Origin: Acetobacter orientalis
GTDB lineage: Bacteria > Pseudomonadota > Alphaproteobacteria > Acetobacterales > Acetobacteraceae
Length of the DNA stretch: 64,000 nucleotides
Assembly (NCBI RefSeq): GCF_000963965.1
Contig: NZ_BAMX01000017.1
Location: 1-64,000 of the forward strand
Direction of reading: 5' to 3'
The translations under genes and the position numbers were made by a program. How positions within the stretch are numbered: the first letter of the stretch is position 1; every line of letters starts with the position of its first letter. The notes beneath the pieces are model-generated. The model had not been told where the DNA came from. It saw only the letters and a program-made list of their open reading frames with translations, and searched no databases. This document shows, in pieces, positions 17,592-26,778 of the stretch.

Positions 17592-18256
17592 AAATCAAGG
17601 TTTGCATAGTAATCTGGTGGGGTAATGCCAGAAACGCGGTCTACCAATAACGGCCTAAAGCAGGGGCGCGACTTCATGCGGGCGTACCAGTCCCGCACTG
17701 CTGGGGCGCGTGACCAGTCTATGTCCCCTATAAAATCTAGGCAGGATAAATGGGCGGCAGCAGCAAAGTCTGCCAAAGACAGAAAATTACCTGCCAGCCA
17801 ATTTCTGTTTTCTGTAAGCCCGTTCACATATTTCAGGTTAGGCTTCATGGCTGCGTACCCTTCACGCAGCACGCTACCGTCAGGGTTACCTTTGCCGCTC
17901 AGCCTTTTCATCACGCGCTCTACAACAAAGCGGTTGGTTACTTCGCGGGCAAAATGTCCGTCAAACCAAGCTACAAGGCGGCGCACTTCAACACGTTCAG
18001 CCAATGTGCGGCCCATAAGAGGCGTGTCGGAATAAGCTTCTTCCAAATATTCGCAAATAACATGCGAATCAGGCACAACAAGCCCGTTATCCTCTACCAG
18101 TAAAGGCACCTCCCCCCCGGGGTTCATGGCTATAAACTCCGGGCGCTCCTCCCATACGCGTTCTATAATGGGTTCAAAAGGCAAGCGCTTTTCACCCAAA
18201 ACAAGACGAACCTTGCGGCAATACGGAGAAACGGGATGATGATAGAGCGTACGCAT
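17588..18256 (-). CDS. glutathione S-transferase family protein
   Basis: 222 aa. A thioredoxin-like N-terminal domain begins MRTLYHHPVSPYCRKVRLVL and contains the GSH-binding NPGGEVPLLVEDNG and PDSHVICEYLEE segments. An all-helical C-terminal domain follows (FLSLADFAAAAHLSCLDFIG is the N-capping region). The enzyme probably conjugates or reduces small electrophiles in the cytoplasm. It overlaps the downstream flavoprotein gene by 4 bp, so the two form an operon with a possible shared redox role. Confidence 0.88.
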   Translation of the reverse strand: MRTLYHHPVSPYCRKVRLVLGEKRLPFEPIIERVWEERPEFIAMNPGGEVPLLVEDNGLVVPDSHVICEYLEEAYSDTPLMGRTLAERVEVRRLVAWFDGHFAREVTNRFVVERVMKRLSGKGNPDGSVLREGYAAMKPNLKYVNGLTENRNWLAGNFLSLADFAAAAHLSCLDFIGDIDWSRAPAVRDWYARMKSRPCFRPLLVDRVSGITPPDYYANLDF

Positions 18257-18428
18257 GCAACAGATTTATGACATTGTCGGGCGTCTTGCCAGAGGATAAA
18301 TGATATAAACAGCGTTCAAAAACGTATAACCTATTCTCTTTGTACAGATACTCGACACACACGCCCCATAACGATACCACTAAGGCACGTCATTACCCGT
18401 CTGATTTTATCCAGCGAGACCATACCCT

Positions 18429-19121
18429 TTGTCCGGCACGTCCTCTCTTCCCCGTATTCGTTTGTCTGGCCGGTCGTTTCTGGCCCTCACCCTAACTCCA
18501 GAGGCCCCTCTGGCTGACTGGCTGAACGCACTTGATGCGCAACTGGCCCGCTCTGCCGGTTTTTTTGCCGGAAAACCCATTATTCTTGACCTCAACCGCC
18601 TAACGGCTGAGACCCCGCACCTTTCCTTCCTTAAAAGCGCGCTGGAAGAAAGGGGGGTACGCATTATCAGCATAGAAAATGGAGACCCAACATGGCCTGC
18701 CGTCGCTGAGTGGGACTGGCCAGCAAGCCTAAGTGGTGGCCGCGAAGTTGAAAGCCTTAAAGAAGACAAAGACGAAGCCCCAAACCCGGCCTCTACAACC
18801 TTAATCCTTGAAGACCCAGTGCGTTCCGGCCAGCATATTGTCTGGCCTAATGGAGATGTGATCGTGCTTGGCCCCGTTGCCTCCGGCGCAGAAGTATCTG
18901 CAGGCGGTTCTATTCATATATATGGTGCGCTGCGTGGGCGGGCCATAGCAGGCATAGGCGGTAATAGCGCCGCACGTATTTTTACACGCCAACTAGCTGC
19001 AGAACTTGTTGCAATTGATGGGTTTTATGCAACAGCCGAAGAAATGGGGGCAGAGCACAACGGCAAGCCCACTCAGGTTTTTCTTGAAAATGAAACCGTA
19101 GTTTTCCGCTCTATGGCGTAA
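18429..19121 (+). CDS. minC: septum site-determining protein MinC
   Basis: 230 aa. The C-terminal beta-helical domain is clear: IVWPNGDVIVLGPVASGAEV, AGGSIHIYGALRGRAIAG and GNSAARIFTRQLAAELVAIDG. MinC blocks FtsZ assembly near the poles when recruited by MinD. The frame is closed upstream by a stop at 18402, and TTG at 18429 is the only start that keeps the full N-terminal domain. It opens the minC-minD-minE operon, with 152 bp to minD. A 15-bp palindrome centred on G (ATAAACC-G-GGTTTAT, 19141-19155) lies just after its stop. Confidence 0.93.
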   Translation: MSGTSSLPRIRLSGRSFLALTLTPEAPLADWLNALDAQLARSAGFFAGKPIILDLNRLTAETPHLSFLKSALEERGVRIISIENGDPTWPAVAEWDWPASLSGGREVESLKEDKDEAPNPASTTLILEDPVRSGQHIVWPNGDVIVLGPVASGAEVSAGGSIHIYGALRGRAIAGIGGNSAARIFTRQLAAELVAIDGFYATAEEMGAEHNGKPTQVFLENETVVFRSMA

Positions 19122-19140
19122 TTACGGTCGGCACTGCAAA

Positions 19141-19155
19141 ATAAACCGGGTTTAT
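19141..19155. repeat. short palindrome between minC and minD
   Basis: Arms ATAAACC and GGTTTAT around a central G. It has no T run and may be a weak hairpin or a binding site; no function can be assigned. The weak pair ATGCC/GGCAT lies further down in the same gap. Confidence 0.35.
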
Positions 19156-19273
19156 GCAAATATTCTCCGTTCCCTTTTTAGAAACTAATTGTATCCTAGT
19201 CTCACTCTCAAAGGCCGTCATGCCCTGATGATGGCATATACAGACTAAGACAAAAACTAGAGGAAAAAGACCA

Positions 19274-20089
19274 ATGTCAAAGGTTCTGGTCGTCACGTCA
19301 GGAAAGGGCGGTGTTGGTAAAACAACGACCACAGCCGCCTTGGGCGCAGCGCTCGCCAAAGGCGGGAAAAAGGTTGTGCTGGTCGATTTCGACGTTGGCC
19401 TCCGTAACCTTGACCTTGTTATGGGTGCCGAACGCCGCGTGGTGTTTGACCTCATCAACGTCATTCAAGGCGATGCCAACATTGCCCAAGCCCTCATCAA
19501 AGACAAACGGGTTGAAAACCTCTCTCTCCTCCCCGCCTCGCAAACACGGGACAAAGACGCCCTGACCGCAGAAGGTGTCGAGAAGGTTATTAACGAACTG
19601 CGCAGCAAGTTTGACTGGGTTATTTGCGACAGCCCGGCAGGCATTGAGCGTGGCGCCCAACTAGCAATGTACCACGCTGACGTTGCGGTTATTGTCACGA
19701 ACCCTGAAGTGTCTTCAGTACGCGATAGTGACCGTATTATCGGCATGCTCGACAGCACGACAGACAAGGCCAAAAAAGGCGAGAAAATTGACAAGCATCT
19801 GTTAATCACTCGCTACGACCCAGCCCGCGCCGCACGCGGCGACATGCTGGGCACAGATGACGTGCTTGATATTCTCTCTATTCCGCTTTTAGGTATTATT
19901 CCTGAAAGTAGCGATGTGCTGCGCGCTTCTAACGTAGGCGCACCCGTTACCATTGCAGAACCTGAAAGCCCTCCGGCACGCGCCTACACAGATGCCGCAC
20001 GCCGCCTGAACGGTGAAAAGCTGGAAGTGACCATTCCGGCTGAGCGTAAAGGCCTTCTCGACTGGCTGTTTAAACGGAGAGTGGCATGA
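19274..20089 (+). CDS. minD: septum site-determining ATPase MinD
   Basis: 271 aa. The deviant Walker A motif SGKGGVGKTTTTAALG starts at residue 10, and the DFDVGLRNLDL and CDSPAGIERGA motifs follow. The C-terminus RKGLLDWLFKRR is the amphipathic membrane-targeting helix. MinD-ATP binds the inner membrane, recruits MinC, and is released by MinE. AGAGGAAAAAGACC upstream of the ATG is a good ribosome binding site. It overlaps minE by 4 bp (ATGA). Confidence 0.97.
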   Translation: MSKVLVVTSGKGGVGKTTTTAALGAALAKGGKKVVLVDFDVGLRNLDLVMGAERRVVFDLINVIQGDANIAQALIKDKRVENLSLLPASQTRDKDALTAEGVEKVINELRSKFDWVICDSPAGIERGAQLAMYHADVAVIVTNPEVSSVRDSDRIIGMLDSTTDKAKKGEKIDKHLLITRYDPARAARGDMLGTDDVLDILSIPLLGIIPESSDVLRASNVGAPVTIAEPESPPARAYTDAARRLNGEKLEVTIPAERKGLLDWLFKRRVA

Positions 20090-20379
20090 GTTCCTTCCTT
20101 TCCAGCTTTTTCAAAAAGCGCTCATCTGCTCCTATCGCGCGTGACCGCCTCCAAATTTTGTTGGCACACGAACGCATTTCCGTAGGTGATGGCAAAGATG
20201 ACCTTCTGGCTCAACTGCACCGTGAGATTATGGAAGTTATCAAACGCCACGTTGCAATTGACCAAGACAAAGTGCAGATCAAGCTTGACCGTCAAGCCAA
20301 CTGCTCATTACTTGAAATTGACGTTGAAGTGCCCGGCCTGACCGATAAAAAGCCAGCAGTCGCAGCACAAAAAGCCTAA
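20086..20379 (+). CDS. minE: cell division topological specificity factor MinE
   Basis: 97 aa. The N-terminal membrane and MinD-binding part (FLSSFFKKRSSAPIARDRLQ, then LLAHERI) and the dimerisation domain (QLHREIMEVIKRHVAIDQDK… onward) are intact. MinE stimulates the MinD ATPase and drives Min oscillation, keeping division at midcell. It is the last gene of the operon and is followed by a strong terminator. Confidence 0.96.
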   Translation: MSSFLSSFFKKRSSAPIARDRLQILLAHERISVGDGKDDLLAQLHREIMEVIKRHVAIDQDKVQIKLDRQANCSLLEIDVEVPGLTDKKPAVAAQKA

Positions 20380-20400
20380 ACACTCGATTATAGAATACAC

Positions 20401-20437
20401 AAAAAAACCTGCGACTTTATGCCGCAGGTTTTTTTGT
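20401..20437. terminator. terminator after minE, probably bidirectional
   Basis: Stem AACCTGCG / CGCAGGTT with a 9-nt loop, preceded by seven A and followed by seven T. It serves minCDE on the + strand and can also serve the convergent GntR gene. Confidence 0.9.
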
Positions 20438-20458
20438 CTCAAAATACAAGCCCTCACC

Positions 20459-21148
20459 TCATGATGGTAGCAAAGGCCCCAGCCAAGACTGCGCCTGTGC
20501 AAAATCACGTCGCATCGCTTCTGCTGCTTTTTCAGGGTTATGCTCCGCAAATGCGTCAATCAGTTGTAAATGCGGGTGCGTTTTATCTGCCGGGCTAATA
20601 TCTGGCAGGCCATTAGCGGCTGCATAAATAGGCCCAATGCGCGTCCATAAACTGTGCATCAGCCCTGCGGTAAGGCTTAAGTTCGAAAAATCAGCCACAG
20701 CACTATGGAAGGCCGCATTCGCTACTGCTGTGCCGTGCGAATCTTCAGCCTGATAGGCTTCAATAAAAGCATCATGCCGCTCTCTTAAAACCTGTATTTG
20801 TTCTGCCGTAATATGCTCTGCCACGTTACGGCTTAAGCGTACTTCTATATCCCCACGCAGCGCATGAATTTCTAAAAAAGCAGCGCGCGAAATTTGCGGC
20901 ACACGTGCTGTGTTGCGTTCATCAAGCTCTAGAGCCTGCTCCGAAACAAGGCGCAACAAGGCTTCTCTTACAGGTGTGGGGCTAAGCGCTAGAGAGGCAG
21001 CAAGCGGGCGGAGCACAAGCCGCTCCCCCCCACGGTAATAGCTGTGAATCAGCCTATCCCTTATTTGCTGGTAGGCAAACGCCGCCAGCGCACCCCGGCC
21101 AGTAGGGCGGTCAGACGGGTTGGAAAGGGCTTCATCCTGCAATGTCAT
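20459..21148 (-). CDS. GntR family (FCD subfamily) transcriptional regulator
   Basis: 229 aa. The N-terminal winged helix is typical (AYQQIRDRLIHSYYRGGERL, LAASLALSPTPVREALLRL), and the C-terminal helical FCD effector domain includes EIHALRGDIEVRLSRNVAE and the metal or ligand His residues in AAFHSAVADFS and ALRRDF-like segments. FCD regulators usually sense small carboxylic acids. Its start overlaps the stop of the upstream ABC exporter gene by 4 bp (ATGA), so it is cotranscribed with that gene and may control it; effector unknown. Confidence 0.88.
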   Translation of the reverse strand: MTLQDEALSNPSDRPTGRGALAAFAYQQIRDRLIHSYYRGGERLVLRPLAASLALSPTPVREALLRLVSEQALELDERNTARVPQISRAAFLEIHALRGDIEVRLSRNVAEHITAEQIQVLRERHDAFIEAYQAEDSHGTAVANAAFHSAVADFSNLSLTAGLMHSLWTRIGPIYAAANGLPDISPADKTHPHLQLIDAFAEHNPEKAAEAMRRDFAQAQSWLGPLLPS

Positions 21149-22935
21149 GCGTGCGTTACCTGCTTGCTCAAAAAGTATTTATACGGGCCATCTTGCTGCT
21201 CCAACGTGGCGGGAGAGCCATCCTCCACAATCCTGCCGTCTTGCATCACAACAATTCTATCAAAATTACGCAAAGTTGAAAGCCGGTGCGCAACAGCAAT
21301 AACCGTGCGCCCAACCATTAAACGGTCTAGGGCATGCTGCACATGCTCTTCGCTTTCTGTATCCAAAGCACTCGTCGCTTCATCCAGAATGAGAATTGGG
21401 GCATTGCGTAAAAAAGCGCGTGCTATGGCAATACGTTGCCGCTGCCCGCCAGAAAGCTTAACGCCTCTGTCGCCTACCAGTGTTTCAAACCCTTCTGGCA
21501 TGGCCTCAATAAAGTCTCGGCACCCGGCGGCCTGTGCTGCCATAAATACGTCTGCATTGCTGGCATCTGGCCTGCCGTAGCGAATATTTTCCATAACTGT
21601 ACGGTGCAGCAAAGAAACATCTTGCGGCACAATAGAAAGGCACCCGCGCAAGGCGTCATCGGTCAAGCCACGAATATCTTGCCCATCAATCAAAATTTTC
21701 CCGCTTTGCACAAACCGTAGCCGCTGCAACAAAGCCAGCACAGTGCTTTTCCCTGAGCCAGACCGCCCAACCAGACCCACTCTTGTGCCGGGTTTAATGT
21801 GCAAATTAAAATCCGATAAAACAGGTGCGCCATTAGGGTAAGCAAAACTCACATCTTTAAAAGCAACATCTCCCCGCACTGGTGCAGAAATAGCGGTTGC
21901 ATCTGCTGCATCGGGCATATCGTGCGGCAGTAAAAGAGCAGACAGAACTTCAGAAAGCCGGGCATTGTGCTGTATGGTTTCAACCAAAGACATCGCTAAA
22001 TCTCTGGTGCCATGTAAAATGGCAAAGCCCAGTGTAATAACCATAACAACCTGCCCGACAGTAGCCTGCCCCCATTGCCAGAGCAAAACTGCCCATATGA
22101 GCAAACCTGTGGTGAGTATGGCTGTTAGGGCAGCGTGTACCATGCGCAGCCGCTCCATATAACGGAGCGACTTAAGCCTCTGCCCCATCTCATTTTGGGC
22201 AAGCGCGTTAAACCGCAGGCGCTCACGCCCACGCATGCCAAAAGCACGCACAAGCGCAATATTGCCCATAACGTCAAGGGTTTCTCCCTCTAGCCCTGCT
22301 GCGGCTTCAGCATACAGCCCGTGTAGCCTGCGCCCCCGTATTGCCAGCCTGAACATAACAAAACACAACCCAAAGGCCGTAATAACGGTAACGCCCCCCA
22401 TAACCCAACTAACCGACAGCATGAGCGAGACAGACAGCACCACATTGAGTGCGGGTGGCAGCACGTTCCATGCCAGCATGTTTTCCAGCACAAAACTAAC
22501 ATTACCTGCCGTAGCAATACGCGCCGCCAAAGAGGTAGGTATACGCTCAGAAAAATAAGCCGGGGAATGCCCGGTCAAAAACCGGAATAAATCTTGCCGA
22601 ATATCACCCGTAACTGCCACAAATGTGCCAGAGGCAAACCACCCGGCAATACGCCACGAAATATTGTCTGCAACAATCAGGCCAATAAGCACACCCACAG
22701 CGCTCCATACAGCGCGGCCCGGCCCGGCCTGCCCAGCTGTGGTCATAATATCCACCAAATGGCGAATACCGTAAGAAGAGAGCACCGAGCAGCCTATGGC
22801 CATACCCACCGCGCCAAATACCATAACGTGCGCAAACGCACGCTGGCGCATATACCGTAGTAAAAACCTTACCGGGTGGCTCGCATAACGGTGCAGCTCT
22901 GTATCTGGCACAGTAATGGTGTCTGGCACTGCCAT
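21145..22935 (-). CDS. ABC transporter, fused permease and ATPase (MsbA-like exporter)
   Basis: 596 aa half-transporter. Six membrane helices cover about residues 35-330. The ATPase domain follows, with Walker A GRSGSGKSTVLALLQRL, signature LSGGQRQRIAIARAF, Walker B ILILDEATSALD and the H-loop AHRLSTL. It should act as a homodimer exporting lipids, drugs or peptides; the substrate cannot be read from the sequence. Cotranscribed with the overlapping GntR regulator. Confidence 0.9.
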   Translation of the reverse strand: MAVPDTITVPDTELHRYASHPVRFLLRYMRQRAFAHVMVFGAVGMAIGCSVLSSYGIRHLVDIMTTAGQAGPGRAVWSAVGVLIGLIVADNISWRIAGWFASGTFVAVTGDIRQDLFRFLTGHSPAYFSERIPTSLAARIATAGNVSFVLENMLAWNVLPPALNVVLSVSLMLSVSWVMGGVTVITAFGLCFVMFRLAIRGRRLHGLYAEAAAGLEGETLDVMGNIALVRAFGMRGRERLRFNALAQNEMGQRLKSLRYMERLRMVHAALTAILTTGLLIWAVLLWQWGQATVGQVVMVITLGFAILHGTRDLAMSLVETIQHNARLSEVLSALLLPHDMPDAADATAISAPVRGDVAFKDVSFAYPNGAPVLSDFNLHIKPGTRVGLVGRSGSGKSTVLALLQRLRFVQSGKILIDGQDIRGLTDDALRGCLSIVPQDVSLLHRTVMENIRYGRPDASNADVFMAAQAAGCRDFIEAMPEGFETLVGDRGVKLSGGQRQRIAIARAFLRNAPILILDEATSALDTESEEHVQHALDRLMVGRTVIAVAHRLSTLRNFDRIVVMQDGRIVEDGSPATLEQQDGPYKYFLSKQVTHA

Positions 22936-23186
22936 TCTAATACTCTCCTGTTATAATGCGGGCCATGCAAAGTAATACGCTCTGCTTTAACGGCAAAAGC
23001 CGCGTGCTGCTTCTTTTATTTTTAGCCGTATACGCTGGCATTGCGCACAAGGTAGGCTTTCTTTCCAGCCAGATGACGGCTGCATCATGGCAATCAAAAC
23101 AATAACGCAAAAAATAAGCATTATTTTGTAGCAACGTGGCTGAGAAGCCTTGCGCAAAACAAGGAACCCTGCTTGCTCTTTTGGTC

Positions 23187-24596
23187 ATGCACACATCTTC
23201 TTCTCAAACCAGTTGGTTCCCCATCGTACTGCGCCTGCAAGATGCACATGTTCTTGTTATTGGGGGCGGTAATGTTGCAGCTAACAAAGTGCAGTTACTC
23301 GTGCCAACAGGTGCAAAAGTTGAAGTGCTCTCTGCCAGCCTTACGCCAGAACTCCAGCGCCTTTCAGAATCTGGTGCCATTACCCATGTGCTGGCAGATG
23401 TCAGCGCACACGACGTGCAAAAACGTCTAGCCCATTGCCGCCTTGTTTATGTTGCAACCAATGACGCAGCCTTAAACCGAGAACTAGCCGCCCTATGCCA
23501 AGCCGCCAATGTGCCGGTGTGTGCGGTTGATGACCCAGCCATTTCCAGCTTCATTACTCCGGCACTCTCCATACGCGGTGCCGTACAAATTGCCGTCTCA
23601 ACTGGTGGAGCAGCCCCTGTTTTGGCCCGCAGGCTGCGTGCGCGTATTGAAGAAATACTACCCGCTGGCCTGCATAAACTTGCTGAGTTTATGCAAAGCA
23701 AACGCCTGAGCTTGCGTGAACACGTGCCCAACACCTCAGAACGCAGGCAAATATGGGAGCGCTTTCTTGACGGAAAAGGCCAACACCTAGCATTAGAAGG
23801 TAATGTTCAGGCCGCCGAGCAAGAATTGGAGCACCTAACGCAAACCCAGCAAACACAAGGCGAAGTCTGGCTGGTAGGTGCTGGCCCCGGCAACCCAGAC
23901 CTGCTTACTCTGGCCGCCCTGCGCCTTATGCAAGATGCTGACACGGTTTTATACGACAATCTGGTTGGCCCAGATATTCTCAATTACGTGCGGCGCGATG
24001 CCGAGCGGGTGTTTGTTGGCAAACAACGTAACCGCCACACCCTGCCCCAAGAAGGCATTAACGATGAGCTCATACGCCGCGCTAAGGCCGGTGAGCGCGT
24101 TTTGCGCCTGAAAGGCGGAGACCCCTTCATTTTCGGGCGTGGTGGCGAAGAAATGGAAGCTCTCGTGGCAGCAGGCGTGCCCTTCCGCATTGTACCGGGT
24201 ATTTCTGCCGCCAATGGCTGCGCTGCCTACGCTGGCATTCCCCTTACACACAGAGACTGCGCGCAGGCCTGCCTGTTTATTACCGGCCATGCCCGCGCAG
24301 ATGGTACCCTCGAACTCGCATGGGACAAAATAGCCCTGCGGGGCCAAACTGTGGTTATTTATATGGGGCTCAATATGCTGCCTTTCCTGTGCGAAAAATT
24401 GCAGGAGCATGGACTACCAGCAGACTGGCCTGCCGCCTTGGTTGAACGGGGCACGACTGCACAGCAACGGGTTTTTGAGGGTACTCTTACAACCCTTCCA
24501 GCCCTTGCAACTACGCACAAAGTGACCAGCCCTACTCTTGTGATTATTGGCGAAGTTGTGCGCCACCGCGTGATTCCAACCCAAGATATCCAGTAA
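23187..24596 (+). CDS. cysG: siroheme synthase, trifunctional
   Basis: 469 aa from the ATG at 23187; an upstream ATG at 23136 would add 17 residues ahead of the conserved domain. The N-terminal dehydrogenase/ferrochelatase module carries VLVIGGGNVAANKVQLL and STGGAAPVLARRLRARIE, followed by a dimerisation linker. The SUMT methyltransferase module starts at VWLVGAGPGNPDLLTLAALR and includes LKGGDPFIFGRGGEE and IPLTHRDCA. It turns uroporphyrinogen III into siroheme, the cofactor of sulfite and nitrite reductases, by way of precorrin-2. Sulfite reductase genes are not adjacent. Confidence 0.95.
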   Translation: MHTSSSQTSWFPIVLRLQDAHVLVIGGGNVAANKVQLLVPTGAKVEVLSASLTPELQRLSESGAITHVLADVSAHDVQKRLAHCRLVYVATNDAALNRELAALCQAANVPVCAVDDPAISSFITPALSIRGAVQIAVSTGGAAPVLARRLRARIEEILPAGLHKLAEFMQSKRLSLREHVPNTSERRQIWERFLDGKGQHLALEGNVQAAEQELEHLTQTQQTQGEVWLVGAGPGNPDLLTLAALRLMQDADTVLYDNLVGPDILNYVRRDAERVFVGKQRNRHTLPQEGINDELIRRAKAGERVLRLKGGDPFIFGRGGEEMEALVAAGVPFRIVPGISAANGCAAYAGIPLTHRDCAQACLFITGHARADGTLELAWDKIALRGQTVVIYMGLNMLPFLCEKLQEHGLPADWPAALVERGTTAQQRVFEGTLTTLPALATTHKVTSPTLVIIGEVVRHRVIPTQDIQ

Positions 24597-25004
24597 ACTT
24601 ACCGTGATATTCGGGAACCAGAGCCATATAATCTAACACGCAAACGCCTGTGGCAGCGCTAGAGAACAGGCTGTAGCCTGTGGTTTGAACATAGCTCACC
24701 TTCTGTAAGTGCTGGCCAGAGTGTTTGCTTTATTTTCAAAACGTTAGTGTTATAACATTATTCTCTAGCAACAAAATCTTGCAACATGCTGATTTCTAAT
24801 ATTTTTCTAAAACCACCTCCCCTTATTTCAGTGGGCCATACAGACAAAATAAACAGGTGCAAAAAAGCCGCACCCCATCACAACTTACTGAATAACCAGC
24901 AAAAAGAGGCGTTTTCTCAACACTTGTTTGTGTAGTCCTTACTGTGTTGACGGCAGAAAGTCTGTTCTTCCACACAAGGGTATTACCCCAAGGAGCAGAC
25001 CGTT
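24597..25004. other. 408-bp leader region between cysG and the porin gene
   Basis: No gene is visible. The stretch holds an inverted repeat ACAGGCT-GT-AGCCTGT (24666-24681), a regulator-like palindrome at 24745-24760, a small GGTGC/GCACC hairpin near 24856-24875, and AAGGAG 9 bp before the porin ATG. The length suggests a regulated promoter and a long 5' leader for the porin. Confidence 0.6.
24745..24760. promoter_or_regulatory. candidate operator TAGTGTTATAACATTA upstream of the porin
   Basis: The perfect 10-bp palindrome TGTTATAACA is extended to 16 bp with one mismatched pair. This AT-rich dyad is of the kind bound by Fur-family regulators such as Zur in alphaproteobacteria. The identity of the regulator is a guess. 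Confidence 0.4.
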
Positions 25005-26660
25005 ATGGCCCTCACAAAGCCACTCGTTTTTTCATCACTACTCGTTGCCACGGTCTGTTTACCACTGACCCTTTCCACCAAAGCCCACGCAGATGACTAC
25101 AGTGATCTGCTCGATATTTTGCGTGCAAAAGGCAGCTTAACCCAACGTGAATACAACACGTTGTTGAGCAAACATATTCACAGAACCAGCACCCCAACCC
25201 CACAACGTGCAACTAGTTCCGCTCCACATGCCACGCGCACAGCCTCTACTGCTTCCACACACCATACGCTAGGCCAAGGCACGCACAGCATTCAGTCTGC
25301 TTATGAAGATGGTATTCAGTTTGACCCCGGCGCAGAGGGCGATGCGGGCACCCGCGCCCAACTCGCAGCAGACCGCGCAGAAGCCAGCGCACGCTCTGCT
25401 CAGCAAGCTCTTTTGTCCACACAAAACATGATGAACAGCTCCAGCGTTGTCCGTGTGGCAAAATACGTACCCGGCAAAGGCTTAACCTTTAAAGCCGGGC
25501 CTGTAGATATTAATTTTTCTGGCTTTATCAACGGGTTTTATACCTACAACAGCCCTGCTGGCGGGCGGCCCGTTGCGGGTGGGGTCTCAACCGGATCTAG
25601 CGGTTTTGACTCGTCGTCCGTGCGTAACGGTCTACTTCCTGCGGGGTTCTTGCTTAAGCTCAGCACAACCCAGTCCGGAATCGATATGTCTGCTGTGCTT
25701 GGTATGTACCCCGGTGTTAACAACGCCAAAAACGGTGCCTTTAACGCCAATACAGGCGGTAGCCCCGTGGGCCTTGGCACCGCAGGCATAGATTTGCGTC
25801 AGGTCTATGTAACCTTTGGCACCAAAGAGGTGGGTACCTTTAAAGTTGGCCGTGACCTCGCCATTTTCGGGAGCGACGCCATTTTGAACGACGCCACACT
25901 TCTGAGCGTCGGCTCAACGGGCAGCAACGCCGCCCCCGGCAATACCTCTTTAGGCCGCATTGGCGTGGGCTATGTCTATGCAGACTGGATCCCGCAAATT
26001 TCCTACGTTTCCCCCACTATTCATGGTTTCCAAGGCTCTGTTGGCATTTTCCAGCCATTGGATGAGTTCAATTATGCCGGTGAAAACCTTTCTGCAGGCT
26101 CAACGCAGCATTCCTCTCCCATGGTACAGGGTAAAGGTACCTACGACTTCAAAATTGGCGGGGTACAAACACGTATCTGGGCCAGCTTCCTTGTGCAGCA
26201 TCATCAAGGTCTAACAAGCACCACCATAGCAGAAAGCCAGCACAGAAGCGCCATGGCCGAAGCGGGCGAAATTGGGGCTAAAATAACTTACAGAGGCTTC
26301 CAAGGGGTCGCATACTACTATCGCGGGAGTGGCTTGGGTACGACCGGCCTGTTTTTTGACGGCGTAGCCGCAAACGGGCGCAAACGCTCGTCTGAAGGGT
26401 ATTACGTGCAAGCCATGTACAACCTTACCAAAAAACTTAAGGTTGTTGGCAGTTACGGTGTGAGCAATCTCTACCAAGCCCCCGGAGAAACAGATTCTAT
26501 TTTGGTACGCCGCAACCAGTCTGAGGTTGGTGCTGTCTATTACAGCCTGACAGACTGGCTCAACCTCGTTGGTGAGTTTGCGCATACAGAATCGGCTGCG
26601 CATAATGGTAACCATAATAGCGACAACTCAGGGTCTGCCGGGGTTATTCTTCTTTTCTAG
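25005..26660 (+). CDS. outer membrane porin
   Basis: 551 aa. A signal peptide ends at AHA near residue 29. An N-terminal helical segment (YSDLLDILRAKGSLTQREYN) and a Ser/Thr/His-rich and Ala-rich coiled region (residues 55-150) could form a periplasmic extension. From about residue 165 the sequence alternates polar and hydrophobic residues in beta-strand style and ends in a terminal aromatic residue (GVILLF), the outer-membrane assembly signal. Segments like VYVTFGTKEVGTFKVGRDL resemble phosphate- or general-type porins. Solute specificity is unknown. Ribosome binding site AAGGAG; monocistronic. Confidence 0.82.
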   Translation: MALTKPLVFSSLLVATVCLPLTLSTKAHADDYSDLLDILRAKGSLTQREYNTLLSKHIHRTSTPTPQRATSSAPHATRTASTASTHHTLGQGTHSIQSAYEDGIQFDPGAEGDAGTRAQLAADRAEASARSAQQALLSTQNMMNSSSVVRVAKYVPGKGLTFKAGPVDINFSGFINGFYTYNSPAGGRPVAGGVSTGSSGFDSSSVRNGLLPAGFLLKLSTTQSGIDMSAVLGMYPGVNNAKNGAFNANTGGSPVGLGTAGIDLRQVYVTFGTKEVGTFKVGRDLAIFGSDAILNDATLLSVGSTGSNAAPGNTSLGRIGVGYVYADWIPQISYVSPTIHGFQGSVGIFQPLDEFNYAGENLSAGSTQHSSPMVQGKGTYDFKIGGVQTRIWASFLVQHHQGLTSTTIAESQHRSAMAEAGEIGAKITYRGFQGVAYYYRGSGLGTTGLFFDGVAANGRKRSSEGYYVQAMYNLTKKLKVVGSYGVSNLYQAPGETDSILVRRNQSEVGAVYYSLTDWLNLVGEFAHTESAAHNGNHNSDNSGSAGVILLF

Positions 26661-26778
26661 TACGTTCCGTATGCAATGCAGGGTCAAGCTTGTTTTAAAA
26701 TACCTGCCGGAACGTCTCGCCCTTTCATTGCGTTGGTGAAGCTGAGCAACTCACTAACGAACTGACGGAGGTTTTCTT

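Noticed and set aside
22937-23194. 85-codon minus-strand frame between the ABC exporter and cysG
   Set aside because: Lacks a ribosome binding site and overlaps the cysG start region; no recognisable features.
24597-25004. possible tRNA or riboswitch in the long leader of the porin gene
   Set aside because: No T-loop consensus (GGTTCGA), no cloverleaf and no known riboswitch core could be found.
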